Positions 1 through 10,760 of a stretch of 64,000 nucleotides of DNA are shown one piece after another. The stretch lies in contig NSJX01000048.1 of NCBI GenBank assembly GCA_002286715.1, forward strand, positions 74,993 through 138,992. The letters are read 5' to 3'. Under the pieces are notes generated by a model. That model was not told the DNA's origin, searched no databases, and saw only the letters and a program-made list of their open reading frames with translations. Numbering within the stretch: the first letter of the stretch is position 1; every line of letters starts with the position of its first letter. A program made the translations under genes and the position numbers. This DNA comes from Dentipellis sp. KUC8613 (taxonomy: Eukaryota; Basidiomycota; Agaricomycetes; Russulales; Hericiaceae).

Positions 1-407
1 CCGTCCTGCCATGCTCTCGGGAAACCAGACTGCAGGCTACCACGCGCATGTCAATGCCGGTCTAGCCATTATCGTATGCTGCTTTGGCTGTACTTTGCTC
101 CTGTGCGTGGACGCTGACGCTCGGACCCACAGCCGTCGCGACGATGCGTACTGGTCTAGTTGCGGCTGTGGGCCGCGTGAGTCTGGGGCCCGTGGCGTGT
201 GCTTTGTAGTTACTGTATCCTGTTCTGAACTCGGTAAATCGTTAACGTTGTATCCTTGTTGTCGTTCTAGATGTTGTTCGCTTTTTTGTTGCTGTAACAT
301 TATTTGCCAGGACTTGAAGGATGTGATGGTCTAGCAGTCAGCCTTTCGTCATAGCGTCAATAATCAAGGTATTATTCGTACACCTCCGTCAGAGCAGCTA
401 GCTTCGT
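1..407. other. Left-edge intergenic stretch
   Basis: No gene is supported here. Two short overlapping open frames exist on opposite strands (about 107 and 87 codons), but neither shows a recognisable domain or splice structure. The stretch probably holds the 3' flank of the flavin-reductase-like gene on the minus strand and the flank of a gene outside the window. Confidence 0.5.
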
Positions 408-1073
408 TCAATCCTGATATTCTTTCCATTTCGTCATTCTCTCCTGTAAGTCCAAGCCTTCACCGTCGAGCACGAACGTGCCATCGCCCTTGTGGTGAAT
501 TGTCTTCTTCTCGTCTCGCTCCTCATTCACCCACGCACACACCACCTCCAAGATCCACAGCCCGTACTTCGCCACCATCGTCTTGTCCTTCACCCTGCAC
601 TCGAAGTTCGCCAGGGCCTCCTTCACGAGCGGCGCGCGCACCTCCTCGCCCTCGACGGGCGTGAACCCGAACTTGGCCCACTTGTCCACCTTGTCGCCCT
701 CGCAGTTCCCGATGTCGACGACCTTCTCCGCGAGATCGACGCCCGGGACGGCAAGGACGCACTCGCCCGTCTCCTTGAGCGCCTTGAAGCTGTAGTCCCA
801 CGGCCCGATGGACACCCCGAGCAGCGGCGGCTCCTCGTGCTGCACGCACATGTGGAACCCCATGGTCATCAGGTTCGGCCGTGCGTTCTTCGCTTTGCCG
901 CGCGTAGAGACGAGCACGACGGGCCCTGGCTCGATGAAGCGGTGCGTTTTGGTGATGTCGTAGGGTACGAGGGGCGTGCGGTCGATGGCTTCGGAGTCGG
1001 ATGCGGAAGGCGAGGAGGAGGCGGCGTCTTCGGCCTCTTTCTGTGTGGTCTTTGCGCGTTTGCGTGGAGGCAT
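408..1073 (-). CDS. Flavin reductase-like FMN-binding domain protein
   Basis: A single uninterrupted 221-residue frame. After a short basic, Ser-rich N-terminus (MPPRKRAKTT..., a possible nuclear signal) comes a split-barrel flavin-reductase-like domain. The signs are PGPVVLVSTRGKAKNARPN, then LMTMGFHMCVQHEEPPLLGVSI, and later FKALKETGECVLAVPG, which is the typical order of the FMN-binding core. This superfamily (DIM6/NTAB) binds FMN and supplies reduced flavin or carries out small oxidoreductase reactions; the substrate cannot be read from the sequence. The ATG fits the family length of roughly 200-230 residues. The gene is transcribed away from the ATRIP-like gene, with which it shares a 365-bp promoter region. 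A second, differently built member of the superfamily lies at 52.7-53.9 kb. The domain call is firm; the cellular role is not. Confidence 0.85.
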   Translation of the reverse strand: MPPRKRAKTTQKEAEDAASSSPSASDSEAIDRTPLVPYDITKTHRFIEPGPVVLVSTRGKAKNARPNLMTMGFHMCVQHEEPPLLGVSIGPWDYSFKALKETGECVLAVPGVDLAEKVVDIGNCEGDKVDKWAKFGFTPVEGEEVRAPLVKEALANFECRVKDKTMVAKYGLWILEVVCAWVNEERDEKKTIHHKGDGTFVLDGEGLDLQERMTKWKEYQD

Positions 1074-1438
1074 GATTCAAGGATGTGGTAGATGGTAAGA
1101 GACTAGTACTGCGCTGAACCGTTTACTTATAGCGTCGGCGTGCGATATGGCGGCGTGGGCCAGATCGTCGACGTCATAACCTGGCTAGAGTTCCAGCTAC
1201 ATACACATACCTCGAAAGTCTCGTGTGCTGGTGATAACATACGGCAGGAAGGTCGTTTTCAGAAATGAGGGCTTCAGTAAGCTCGACTGAAATTCAGCGG
1301 GCCGATGTCGTAGAAGGAGGCAACGAGTTCAAATGAGAAGAAAATGCGGACAAAAATAAGGGACGCGTCGCGCACGTGATTGATATGAGACGCGTCGAGG
1401 GCGTCGTGTCTTTGTTTGCTGTCCCAGCCTCCACCCTC
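1074..1438. promoter_or_regulatory. Divergent promoter region between flavin-reductase-like and ATRIP-like genes
   Basis: This 365-bp non-coding gap separates two divergently transcribed start codons and must contain both promoters. I see no clear TATA box close to either ATG and no RNA gene. Confidence 0.5.
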
Positions 1439-4400
1439 ATGGACAACTCAGATGACTACTTCACAGATGACATTTTCCTCGACGAGCAAGCAATCGCGAC
1501 CCTAGATGCAGAGGAAAGCAAGTACAATCTCTCTCATCCCCGTCCGACCGTCGCGGAACCACCTCCCAAGCGCCAGAGAACCGCGACTGGCTGGAACGCG
1601 CCTCCGCTGCCGAATCGCACGGCTTCCATCGAGGACTTGGACTTGCCGGAGATCTCTGTGAGGGGCGGATTCTATGGTCTTCATGGGCTCAGCCAAAGCC
1701 AGAGTCAGCGGCTGGCTAGCCAGCAGATGGGAACACAGCGGGCCGCGGCCGCACCACCTATCGGTGCGAATATTCCTCTCCCTCGCTCACGCATCGGCAG
1801 CCAGGTCCAAGCCTCACAACAACGCGTCAACTCGCGCCAACTGCCACGCCCTCCCCCACGTGCACTCTCACGAAGTCAATCGCATCCAGTGTCGAGCCAA
1901 GGACTTTCCAGGCAGGGTTCCAGTGCCTCTGCATCCTCTGTTTTTCGAAATACCCCCAATAACTCGCAGCAACATCGAAATCTCGTCTCCATTATTGAGA
2001 ACGCATTGAATCCCACGCATGTGCCGGAAGATGTTCAGGCAGTCCGAGGCCAACTTGAAGCAGTATGTCATGTCACCTCTCCATCTCAAATTTCGTTAGG
2101 GCCTGTGCCATATTCAATGCTGAGATTCTCAAGTAGATGCAAAAAACGCAAGCAGAGATGCAGAGCTCGCTCGAGGCGGCTATCAACGACAAGCGTGCTA
2201 GAGCGGGAGAGGTCGCAATACTTCGACAGAACATGGAGAAGGTCGGCAGCCTTTTTCTCAATGCACGGACACGCCTGACGTCTCCCAGCTCAACCAAAGT
2301 CACATCGCTGAACAAGCCAGACTGCGCGCCGCGAAGGAGGCTGCTGAAGCTATGCAGCAGCAGATCCGGCGCGAAATGAAGGAGGAGATAGAGCGTCTCA
2401 AGACACAGTACACATTCCAGAAGCACGAGCTCGAGACCTCTGGGCGAAAGCCCCTCGTCCCTGCGTCCGTGAAGAAGAGCGCGCCATATCCATATCCGCA
2501 GACGCAGACACAGATGCGTAAATGGGACCAGCCTGAGACGCCCGCGCGGGGATCAACCATTCCAGTCGCAGGGCCCAGCCACTACGCGAAGAATGTCGGC
2601 CAGCACACGCCTACCCGGACACGCGCCGCGTCTCCCCCAGCGCGCCGACCGCGGGCCACGCAGCCTCTCCCGCCTCCGCCTCCAAGCAAGAAAGCGAAGA
2701 AGCAGCAGGCGGCACTGCCCGGCTTCGTTAATGCGTTTCTGCCGTCGTCTCCAGAGAAGGTGCGGGACAAGGGCAAAGGCCGTGAGCGCGAGTCGACGCC
2801 TCTGTTTGCGCGGACGCCTAGCCAGCAGATGCAATGGGATATGGACGTGGTCCCACCGCCCAGTCCGCCGAGCAGCCCCGCTCCTATGGCTGGGAGGGGC
2901 AGTCAAAGAGTAGCGCGGAGTCGACCGTCAGGTGCCGAGCAGTCCCCACGAACGCAGAGGCAGGCACGGGACGGCATGCAGTATAGCGACAATATGCCCT
3001 CGGAGGACGCAATGGATCTGGATGCGAATGTGACGATGGATGCTGGTGCTGCGATAGAGGTCGAGATTCGGGATCAAGAGCCGCTCAAGGCCGCAGCGGA
3101 AGCGTTCGAAGAACCGGAGATCCAGGATTGGGCGAATCGGGTACGTTGGTTTTGACTTTGACCAGTCGTTGGAGGAGATCATTAACACGCCCGATGATAG
3201 CTGCATCATATCGTCTTCACGCACTCATTCTCTCCGAATCTGAACACTTTCCAGACGCTGCTGAGCGAATCGTCTGGGCTTGCGTCGGATGCTGCCGCAT
3301 ACAGTGCGGCGTCTTCGATGATACTCGATACGCTTGGCGCTCCTTCGAGATTGACTGACTATGACAGCCTCGCACATTCGATCGCGGGTTCGTTAGTGCG
3401 TATGGCAGATCTATTAGAATCGCATGGCTTGGTCAGTGCCTTCTAAGATTGCCCTGTTCATTTACTGACAATGGCCTGTCAGATACGCTCGCTGGCGGCG
3501 TTGTTGAATTTATTGACCGTTCTCACACTGACCTTACCTCATTTCATTGCCCCCCTCCTATTGCTTTCCGTTCCACGCGAGCATAAGTTGCCGAAGCACC
3601 CACCGAATCTACTAATGGTCCTTTGCCGGGCTATTTCGCACCATCTCAAGCCAGATCAAGTCAAAGGCAAAGAAGCCGACGGAGATTGGAAGGTGCATGT
3701 CGATCTCGCCAAAGAGCTGGTCTCTTTGCTCGATGCCATAATTTGGTCAATACCAACGGAACATGAGGCCAGGTCAATTGACTTCTCGTTGCCTCGTTCT
3801 GAAATAGGCTGAACGCAGCGCCCAGGCTTAATATCTTGACACGCTCTGCGGGTGTGTTGACCACGCTGCTCGATGCTGCCCAGCCAAAGTGGTTCCTTCG
3901 CATCACGACACGGCTTCTAAGCCTTCTTGCATCCCGTACGTCGTCTGATTTTCTTATTGCATTACGGGATTTATTGTCTTCCTATACTAGGTACGAGCAA
4001 TTTCCGGCACCTGCTGTCATTCCCTGAGCAGGCCCCGGGTAAGGTGGCCCCACAGCACGACTACGCGAACATCCCGCACATCGAGCAGGTGTGCAGTCTG
4101 CTGTGCGATCCCAAGAAGGCGGGCCCAGACGTGCGTACCCATTCCGCCAGCCACCATGCGACACATTGGCTAAATCCGCTGCGCCAGGCGGACGCGATGC
4201 ACAGATCGATCATCATCACCTTCACCCTGCTGGCGATGGCTCATGCGGATGCCCTCACGATCCTGACCGAATCGCGCAGCCTCATCCCGTCGCTGATCGT
4301 CTTCCTAGGCGACTGCGTGACGCCGCTTTGGGAGGAGGACGAGGCGCTCATGGCCGATCCTGCGCGAATCGACGCGTGAGTGCTTCACATCGCCTCCCCA

Positions 4401-4879
4401 TTGACTTGTCCTTGAGTGACCGGTGCCGTCCAGCACGATCCAAACGACCATCCAGACCTTGCTGCTGCTTCATTTCCTTTCATTCCGCCACGAGCAGCCG
4501 CTCAACCTCAGACAGAAGATCAACCAGGCGCGGCACTTCAACGGGATCAACCACGTCTTCATCGTCACGCTCGGCCGGCTGGGGTTCGGGTTCGCAGAGG
4601 TGCCCGCGGAGGTGCAGGCGCGCGTCGACGCGGGGCCAGGCGGGCGGGGCGCCCTGGAGCAGCTTGCAGGTGCGTGGTGAAATTGAGATCGAGATGAACA
4701 CTGGACACTGGCACTGACGACCGCCCGGATCATCCGCCGCAGAGATCGCGCGGGACGTGATGGATCTCGTCGTCGACGGGCCGGAGAGCGACAGCGTGTG
4801 GGCGGTGTATCGTGCGGAGGGCGATAGCGACGGCGAGGGCGTCGACGAGGCGGAGATGGAGGCGAGTTTGGCTTGGTGA
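1439..4879 (+). CDS. ATRIP/Rad26/Lcd1-like DNA-damage checkpoint protein (probable)
   Basis: A multi-exon gene. I chose the ATG at 1439 (MDNSDDYFTDDIFLDEQA), although the frame is open a little further 5'. The N-terminus is acidic and aromatic, followed by a Ser/Gln-rich disordered stretch. A coiled coil follows (MQKTQAEMQSSLEAAI..., EAMQQQIRREMKEEIERLKT), reached through an intron whose acceptor is the TAG just before 2137. Next come Pro/Ser-rich linkers and a helical C-terminal part (LVSLLDAIIWSIPTEHEA, AGVLTTLLDAAQPKWFLR, LTILTESRSLIPSLIVFLGD) ending in an acidic tail. An acidic N-terminus, a central coiled coil and a helical C-terminus is the layout of ATRIP (Ddc2/Lcd1, Rad26), which brings the ATR kinase to RPA-coated ssDNA. 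No short invariant motif proves the assignment; another coiled-coil nuclear protein remains possible. The last intron ends near 4740 and the stop is TGA at 4877. Confidence 0.55.
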
Positions 4880-5413
4880 ATGTGACTGGCCCATGTATGT
4901 CATGCTGTATATTATTTGGCAGCGCATCTACGTAACAGTTGCTACTAACGCGCGGGTGTGCTTAGGTCTTCTAGTTGAACTCAACCTCATGCAGTCTAGG
5001 CGGTACGTATGGGAGGACGACGTGTTTTTTTGTTTGTTTGTCTGCTTCTTGCGGCTTCCGTGATCTGCAGGTGGATTGCCACTTGCGATGCTGGGAAGTA
5101 CCGCCGTCCCAATTCGCTTCCGCTGACGCCGGTTCTCCGTGATGGCCTTCGAGAGGCGCACTCCAAATGGCAGTAGTCGGAGTATCGCGACGTCTCGTGG
5201 TGTGGATCCCCGACACGAGCTGCACGGCCCTGCAATGTCGGTTTCGACCTCATATAGCCAGAGGCGACCGCGGTCTCGTAGAGCGATATCACCCCTAGAT
5301 CCCGTCTGAAGCATCCACCACCGTAAGGCCGCCTCTCAACTAGTTCGTTCTTATTTAACGATCTGCTTTCCATTTCTGACCCTTGCATATTAATATGGCT
5401 CCTTCACAGCAAA
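4880..5413. other. Intergenic region between ATRIP-like and F-box-like genes
   Basis: No gene seen. Short frames on the minus strand (for example 4928-5388) overlap each other in different frames and look like chance openings. The right part should hold the F-box gene promoter; an AT-rich stretch lies just upstream of its start (about 5387-5396). Confidence 0.5.
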
Positions 5414-7026
5414 ATGATACATCGAACGATGTTGTTCCCTCAAATCAACGAGGATTGTTGCATGATCGTTCTGTCTCTCCTCGACAAGCCCGACCTTGCA
5501 GTTCTGTCAAGGGTGTCCCGGCTTGCACGCTCGTATGCGACGCCGTGGCTCGTCCGCGACCTCAACCTCGGCAAGTCCGCGCAATTCGTCAACCGCGGCA
5601 TCTGCCGCTTCGTGTTGACACATGGGCTCGGACCGTATATTCACCACCTCAGCATCTCGCCTTCCTTCAAGCTCCCGCTCGGCCGTTGCACCTTGTTTGG
5701 CCCCATCGTCGACGAGGCGTTGCGTCTACTTGCAGATGTGGTCGCTGCGGCCACTAACCTGCTTTCGTTTAGAATCGAACCGTTATATCAGGGCTATCTT
5801 CACAAAGAACCCCTGCTTGCTATTGCTCTCCAGAGTCGACCTTGCCTTCACAAACTTCATATCACAAACATAGACGGAGCCGATATAAACCAGTTGATCA
5901 GCAAGCCCATTTCTGGCTTGCGGTGCTTGCAGTTGACCCTGGGAGATACCACAGGTGGCGGGGATATTTTCGACGTCATCTCTTCCTCTGCCGGGACTTT
6001 AGAGGAACTGTCGATCTGGTCCATCGTCTTGCACGAACTACAAGTAACCCATGAACTCCAAAAGACAGTTTATCCACGCCTTCGGAGACTGTCGCTGCAT
6101 AACGTCAAGATGAAACCACATGCAATGTCCCAAGTGTTTCCTAATTTACAGCATCTGAAGATGAACTTGTCGGATTATTCTGACTCGCCGTTTAGCCCCT
6201 CGACCATGTCAAATCTACCCCTTCCCCACTCTCCTTCATTTTCAGAACTACAGTCTATCTCGGGCCACTCTGTATTGACGACGCTCGCTTTCCACTCTCC
6301 TATGCAACGGGTGCACATCGAACAACTGATAAATTCCGAGGAGATGCTACGGGACGTCCTCGCATTCATGAGCCACATGCCGGTGACAAGCGTGTCGCTA
6401 CTCATACGCATCAGATCTCCGGATGAAGAAGCTCGTCGCCGGTCGGGACATCATCAATGGCCGCTGCGTGCTTCCTCCGTGATGCGCATGGTCGCAAAAT
6501 GCATCCCCCGCGTCCAATACTTGGAGCTCGGCTTCAGCTGGGCAGGCTTCCGCGCGAGCGGCCGTTCACCCCAAGTGTGCACCGAATCGGTATGCCGTTC
6601 TTTCTAATCAAGAAGTAGCGGCACGAAGCTGAACTTGACTTCTAGATTCTGTTGACGCGTTCTGCTTGCCGTCACCTTGCAGCTTTGAAGGAGCTGCGAT
6701 ACGCATCATTCACAGTGCCCGGCCCCCGCGAACTTGGACACGATACCCAGCCCAATATGCAAGCCGTCGCCGACGGCCTCTTCCGCACCGTGCCGACACT
6801 TGCATATCTGACGTTACGGAGCAAAGGATGGCACACACATCTTTTGCACTACCACAACATCAGGCGTAGCGGCAGAAGTCTCGTCAATGCCCCCGTTCCT
6901 GCGGAAGCTGGCGAAAATCATGTCGTAGAGATCGCCGAAGACGAAGCACAGTGCGCATACCAGCAGTATAGTTGGAAGGCCACCAGTTTGGACTCGTGGT
7001 GCGCCGGGGAACATCGCTGGGAGTAA
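5414..7026 (+). CDS. F-box/LRR-like protein, copy 1
   Basis: Two exons, 5414-6589 and 6646-7026, joined across a 56-nt phase-0 intron, give about 518 residues. The N-terminus (LFPQINEDCCMIVLSLLDKP, LAVLSRVSRLARSYATPWLV) has the spacing of an F-box: hydrophobic, then a leucine-rich helix, then a VSR helix and a Trp. The rest is a series of irregular leucine-rich segments (LRCLQLTLGD, LRRLSLHNVK, LQHLKMNL, VQYLELGF). Such proteins are expected to be SCF ubiquitin-ligase substrate receptors, but the F-box here is inferred from pattern only. The start at 5414 was chosen because it aligns with the paralogue at 46696, which has the same intron position and phase. The gene converges on acyl-CoA synthetase 1 with only 57 bp between stop codons. 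Confidence 0.7.
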
Positions 7027-7083
7027 CTATGGTACTTTACGGATGTCCGATGAACTATACGAGCGTCTGGTGGCAGTTCTGTA

Positions 7084-9326
7084 TCACAATTTCGCCTTTT
7101 CGCCTACAGCACTCGCTTCTCGTTGGTACTCTTCCTGCAGTACGCGGCGCAGAACCTTCCCCGTTGGCGATTTCGGTATCTAATGCAGGTCGCATTGAGC
7201 GGCAGTCCACGCTTCAGCAAAAAAGAGAAAAGAATCGAACCTGGTCAACGGCCTGAATACCTCCGCGTAGCCACTTGTGTTTGGCCATCTGCGAGCGCAC
7301 CCAATCGTCAAGTGCCGCGAGAGACGCTTCTTCACCTCGGCGTTGACCCGCAGTGGATAAGACGACCCAAGCGCGGGGCACCTTTTCGTCGGAGAACCGC
7401 GTCCCTGGGACGCCCGCTACGCTGACGTCGGTGATGAGTTTCTCTGGGTGTTGCAGAAGCACGTGTTCGATTTCGGAAGGAGATACTTGGGTGCCGGAAA
7501 CTTTTAGCGTATCCTGCAGAATGAGTCGGTTGGTCAATCAGGTCGGGCCGGGACATGGTGTGAAACTTACCTTGATTCTGTCGACATAGCTGTAACCCTC
7601 ATTTGAGCTCCCATGTCAGATAGAAGGGAGAGGATTGCGCACTAAAATGCACCAGTAGGTTCTACCCGAAAGCGGTCGCCGGTCCGCAGCCAACCATCTG
7701 CGAGAAAACTTTCGGCCGTGGCATTCTCGTTCCTCCAGTAACCCAAGGCGATGTTGGGGCCGCGAAGTAACAATTCCCCGGGCTCGTCGTATTCGGCGTC
7801 GCTACCATCGTCTCGAATGATGCGCGCCTCGACACTTGGGTTTAATATGCCGGTCATACTTAGCAAGGCGTCCCGGGAGAAGTGGCCGTCAAACAGCCCA
7901 GGAAGGGGCGAAACCATAGCGGAAACGGTCTAAATCAACCATCAGCTCTCTCTCAACAATTTAATGCAAGGTGATCGTACGCATTCTGTCATTCCATAGC
8001 CTAGAAATTGGATGAATGTAAGCCTCGATATAGTGTATCGAGATGAAATACCGACTAACCGCCTGCGAAGGGACCCACATTTGGCATATACTTGATGAGT
8101 TTCTGTCTTTCCTCTGTGGGTAGATGTGCTGCACCGGTGCCGAAACTGATAATACTGCTCAGATCTGTGGTCGCCAGTCGAGGTGAGTTAACTAATTGGT
8201 GAGCCATCGACGGCACCAGTCCGAGGTGAGTTACCCGATACCTGGCTCGAGAGTGAGTCTGGAAGCAACAATATGCAATGAATAGAAATACTTCGTGATT
8301 AAATCTAGAACTTTGTCTAGGTTCCATCGCGGAAGAACGATCACTGTGGTTGGCGGAGTGAATATTCGAAGTATGGACAAGTGGAACGCTGTGACATGAT
8401 AGAATGGCAGGAAGCCAAAGACGACGCGCGTGCCTTCGGGGGTTTGAAGAGGTCGAGGCTGCCGAGGACGTCAGGAACGTGAAACAGAACTTGGAACATG
8501 ACAGGCCTTTGCGACTTTAGCGTACTCCCTGCCAATGATCATGGTCTGCAGGAATGAAGAGATCAGATTTCTGTGAGAAATCATCACCGCTGCAGAATAG
8601 CAACTGAGTCATACGTGCGTACACTGATAATCAGGCGAAGTCACCATACCTTTAGGAAGGCCACTTGTTCCGCTTGAAAATGATAGATAGGCCAGGTCAT
8701 TATCACCAATAGAAGGGGGCACAGGTTCTTTTCTCGTCGTCGACCGTGTTCCTTCTATCAGATTACCCACATTCTTGAAACCTTGAACATCGCCTTGCAG
8801 AATATATATCCTGTCCTCCGAGAACCCAGCCTCTCGTGCGGCCACACGCGCGATCCTAATCAAAGCCGGACTGACGAACAGCCGTGTCACTTTGGATAGT
8901 CGCAACAAAGATAAGAATTCGGCGGTCGTGGAGTAAGCTGGAAGCAGGGCAAATGGAACGGCGAGCTTCAGGAGGGCAAATACAATGGTCGGATATTCCT
9001 ATGATATCCGAACACCAGCTTCAGTAGAAGGAGCACGGTATGGGGTTACTGCTCACCAGGCAATTTTCGCTGAATATTCCTACGAGCTCTTGACGCCCAA
9101 ACTTGATATCGAGCCCACCGGAGACCTCTGACGAAGCGAGAGCCGAAGAGCATTCAGAAACGCGATCGACGAACGCTCGAAAACGACGTGTTTCTCCTGT
9201 GAGTCCATCTATATAGAGCGTGAAGTCAGAAAGGTCCTTCACAGCCGGTAGACCAAAGAGAAAATCATAAAAGTTGGTGGCTTGGACATGCGGTATGGTC
9301 GGGTACAGTGATTTCAGCTGAGGCAT
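7084..9326 (-). CDS. AMP-forming acyl-CoA synthetase (4CL-like), tandem copy 1, PTS1-like C-terminus
   Basis: A multi-exon adenylate-forming enzyme expected to activate a carboxylic acid through an acyl-AMP and transfer it to CoA; the substrate is unknown. It starts MPQLKSLYPTIPHVQATNFY. Signature motifs in order are the P-loop LAYLSFSSGTSGLPKG, a YRVTHLGLVPSM helix, GYGMTEC (A5), GYWRNENATAESFLADGWLR followed by TGD (A7), DTLKVSGTQVSPSEIEH (A8/hinge) and IPKSPTGKVLRRV (A10) with the catalytic lysine near 7150. The last residues are EKAKL; AKL is a permitted variant of the peroxisomal signal PTS1. The last exon lies beyond a short intron and ends at TGA, complement 7084-7086. All core motifs are intact, so it should be active. 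It is the most downstream of three paralogues that all point left, with tRNA genes and a LINE fragment in the gap upstream. Confidence 0.88.
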
Positions 9327-9377
9327 CGGGGGCTTTGCAACAAAGACGTGCAGGCTCCTGGATGAGCACCATGCTAG

Positions 9378-9383
9378 TATATA
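9378..9383 (-). promoter_or_regulatory. Probable TATA box of acyl-CoA synthetase copy 1
   Basis: TATATA lies 52 bp upstream of the ATG on the minus strand. All three synthetase paralogues have a TATA-like element 52-95 bp upstream, which suggests regulated rather than constitutive transcription. Confidence 0.5.
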
Positions 9384-9563
9384 GTGGCCTCAGTACGGGG
9401 TTCGTCGTCATCCGTGCGACAACCCGCTGCAGAAAAAGGGTCATTGTTGATAGTAACTGCTCGCCAACTGTCCGTCGCATCAAACGATCAAGTTGCCGTT
9501 TGCCAGGGTATACGCTATTGGCTCCAAAAGCCACATGGTAAACACAAGAAAATTCTCCGTATC

Positions 9564-9649
9564 CCTTCGATAGCTCAGCTGGAAGAGCGTGAGACTGTAA
9601 TGGATAACATTGTATCTCAAGGCCGCTGGTTCGATCCCGGCTCGAAGGA
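9564..9649 (+). tRNA. tRNA-Tyr: tRNA-Tyr (GUA anticodon) with 13-nt intron, copy 1
   Basis: A full cloverleaf can be drawn: acceptor CCTTCGA/TCGAAGG with discriminator A, D arm GCTC..GAGC, anticodon stem TGAGA/TCTCA, and T arm GCTGG/CCGGC around TTCGATC. The anticodon loop reads CT-GTA-A, then a 13-nt intron (TGGATAACATTGT), then A. The intron sits one base 3' of the anticodon, the canonical nuclear position. The C1:G72 pair is the eukaryotic tyrosine identity element. The A box (TAGCTCAGCTGG) and B box (GGTTCGATCCC) of the internal Pol III promoter are intact. A T5 run about 100 nt downstream may end transcription. After intron removal the RNA is 73 nt plus CCA. Confidence 0.97.
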
Positions 9650-9903
9650 ATTTGGGCGGCAAGTCTCTATCTTTGAACCTTGCCAGCCACGAGCCGACTG
9701 GCGGTGGGCGGGTGAGGAGGTTGTTGGCGGGATAATAGACAGAGCAACTATCATTTTTGGGGTCTGTGAAGGGTTTAGAGGTGGGTCGAGCAGCTTTGAA
9801 ACATTGCATTGCATATATATGTGCTATTGGAACTTGCATGGCACGGTCTAAGAGCATACCGTGCCATCTCGCCATGGTAACATTAACATCAGGCACATAT
9901 ATG

Positions 9904-9989
9904 CCTTCGATAGCTCAGTTGGAAGAGCGTGAGACTGTAATGGATAACATTGTATCTCAAGGTCACTGGTTCGACCCCGGTTCGAAGGA
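9904..9989 (+). tRNA. tRNA-Tyr: tRNA-Tyr (GUA anticodon) with 13-nt intron, copy 2
   Basis: A near-duplicate of the tRNA-Tyr gene that starts 340 bp upstream. It has the same acceptor stem, D stem, anticodon stem, anticodon and intron, with differences in the D loop, variable loop and T arm. The T stem ACTGG/CCGGT closes around TTCGACC, so the changes keep pairing. The A and B boxes are intact. A T5 run begins within 10 nt of the 3' end, giving a good Pol III terminator. I see no duplicated flanks, so the duplication either is old or was confined to the gene. Confidence 0.97.
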
Positions 9990-10129
9990 TGTTTTTCTGC
10001 ATTTGTGCATCTTGGTAAATTTGTTTGACGTAGATATCAGTGTGGCAGATCCCGTTCATAAAGGCCAAAACAACCGTATGGCTCTAGCAACAAGCATAAC
10101 CTGAATGTAAACAGTCTAAGGGTTGTCGA

Positions 10130-10143
10130 CACTCTGTCATTTC
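10130..10143. repeat. Left target-site duplication of the LINE fragment
   Basis: The 14-bp sequence CACTCTGTCATTTC is repeated exactly at 10666-10679. Together the two copies bracket the truncated LINE and its poly(T), as expected from target-primed reverse transcription. Confidence 0.9.
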
Positions 10144-10665
10144 TTTTTTTTTTTTCTTTCTTTTTTTTTTTTTTTTGGAAAGGCTTTGATTACGCGTCAA
10201 CTATATCACGAGTATCGTAGGTACGGTGGGGTTAATACTATATCTACGACCGTAACTGCAGTCTGCGTAAACCTGAAGCACCTACAAGTAGGCGACCAAG
10301 GAAAAATGCGTTACGCACACCCAGCGCGTGCTGGGTAGTGTGGGACTCAATGCCCTCCGCGAGAACCTCATTAACCTGGGTTTCGGGGAGGCTTTATACC
10401 CACTAAAACCTCTATGTTCTTATGCCAATTGGCGGGGGGGTCCAGCAGGATGTCGTTCCAAGTGGATTTCATGAGGCGTTGGTCGGCGGGTTGTCTGCGG
10501 ATGGTGGTAGCTACAATTCGTTCAGTGGTGAGTCGGTCGGTTAGTTCGCGGCGCCATCTGGTGGCGATGGCTTTCTTGCTGTGGCGCCGTCCCCCTATTA
10601 CGCGCTCACAGCGGAGGCGCCAGATGGTGTGCATCGACTCAGCAACAATGGTGCGAAGGAGGCGG
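10144..10665 (-). mobile_element. 5'-truncated non-LTR retrotransposon (LINE) fragment with poly(A) tail
   Basis: A 522-bp insertion lying on the minus strand. At its left end an almost pure T run (10144-10176, one C interruption) is the poly(A) tail of the element. The right part reads in one minus-strand frame (stop at 10371) as the C-terminal end of a basidiomycete LINE polyprotein: AESMHTIWRLRCERVIG, then a basic RW..ELTDRLTTERI helix, and a closing VLVGI near the stop. That ESxxxIWxLRCERVI pattern is what I recognise from the terminal region of agaricomycete LINE ORF2 proteins. The remaining 5' part (endonuclease and reverse transcriptase) is missing, which is typical of incomplete reverse transcription. 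Perfect 14-bp target-site duplications mean the insertion is fairly young. It cannot move by itself. Confidence 0.88.
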
Positions 10666-10679
10666 CACTCTGTCATTTC
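10666..10679. repeat. Right target-site duplication of the LINE fragment
   Basis: This is the second exact copy of the 14-bp target sequence, at the 5' (right) end of the minus-strand LINE. Removing one copy and the element restores a continuous intergenic sequence downstream of acyl-CoA synthetase copy 2. Confidence 0.9.
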
Positions 10680-10760
10680 AGTTACAGCGCTTTTTACTAT
10701 TTTACCAGAATTCTTCCTTACAAGGGGTTCCTTTCAGGCCCCGAGACAGACATGAGAAGT

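Noticed and set aside
9384..10104. Open frames running through the tRNA-Tyr genes
   Set aside because: The tRNA cloverleafs, intron positions and Pol III boxes are complete; the frames only reflect lack of stops in and around them.
10144..10176. A poly(T) run considered as a Pol III terminator for the second tRNA-Tyr
   Set aside because: A T5 run already follows that tRNA closely. This tract is far longer and sits exactly at the 3' end of the minus-strand LINE inside the target-site duplications, so it is the poly(A) tail.
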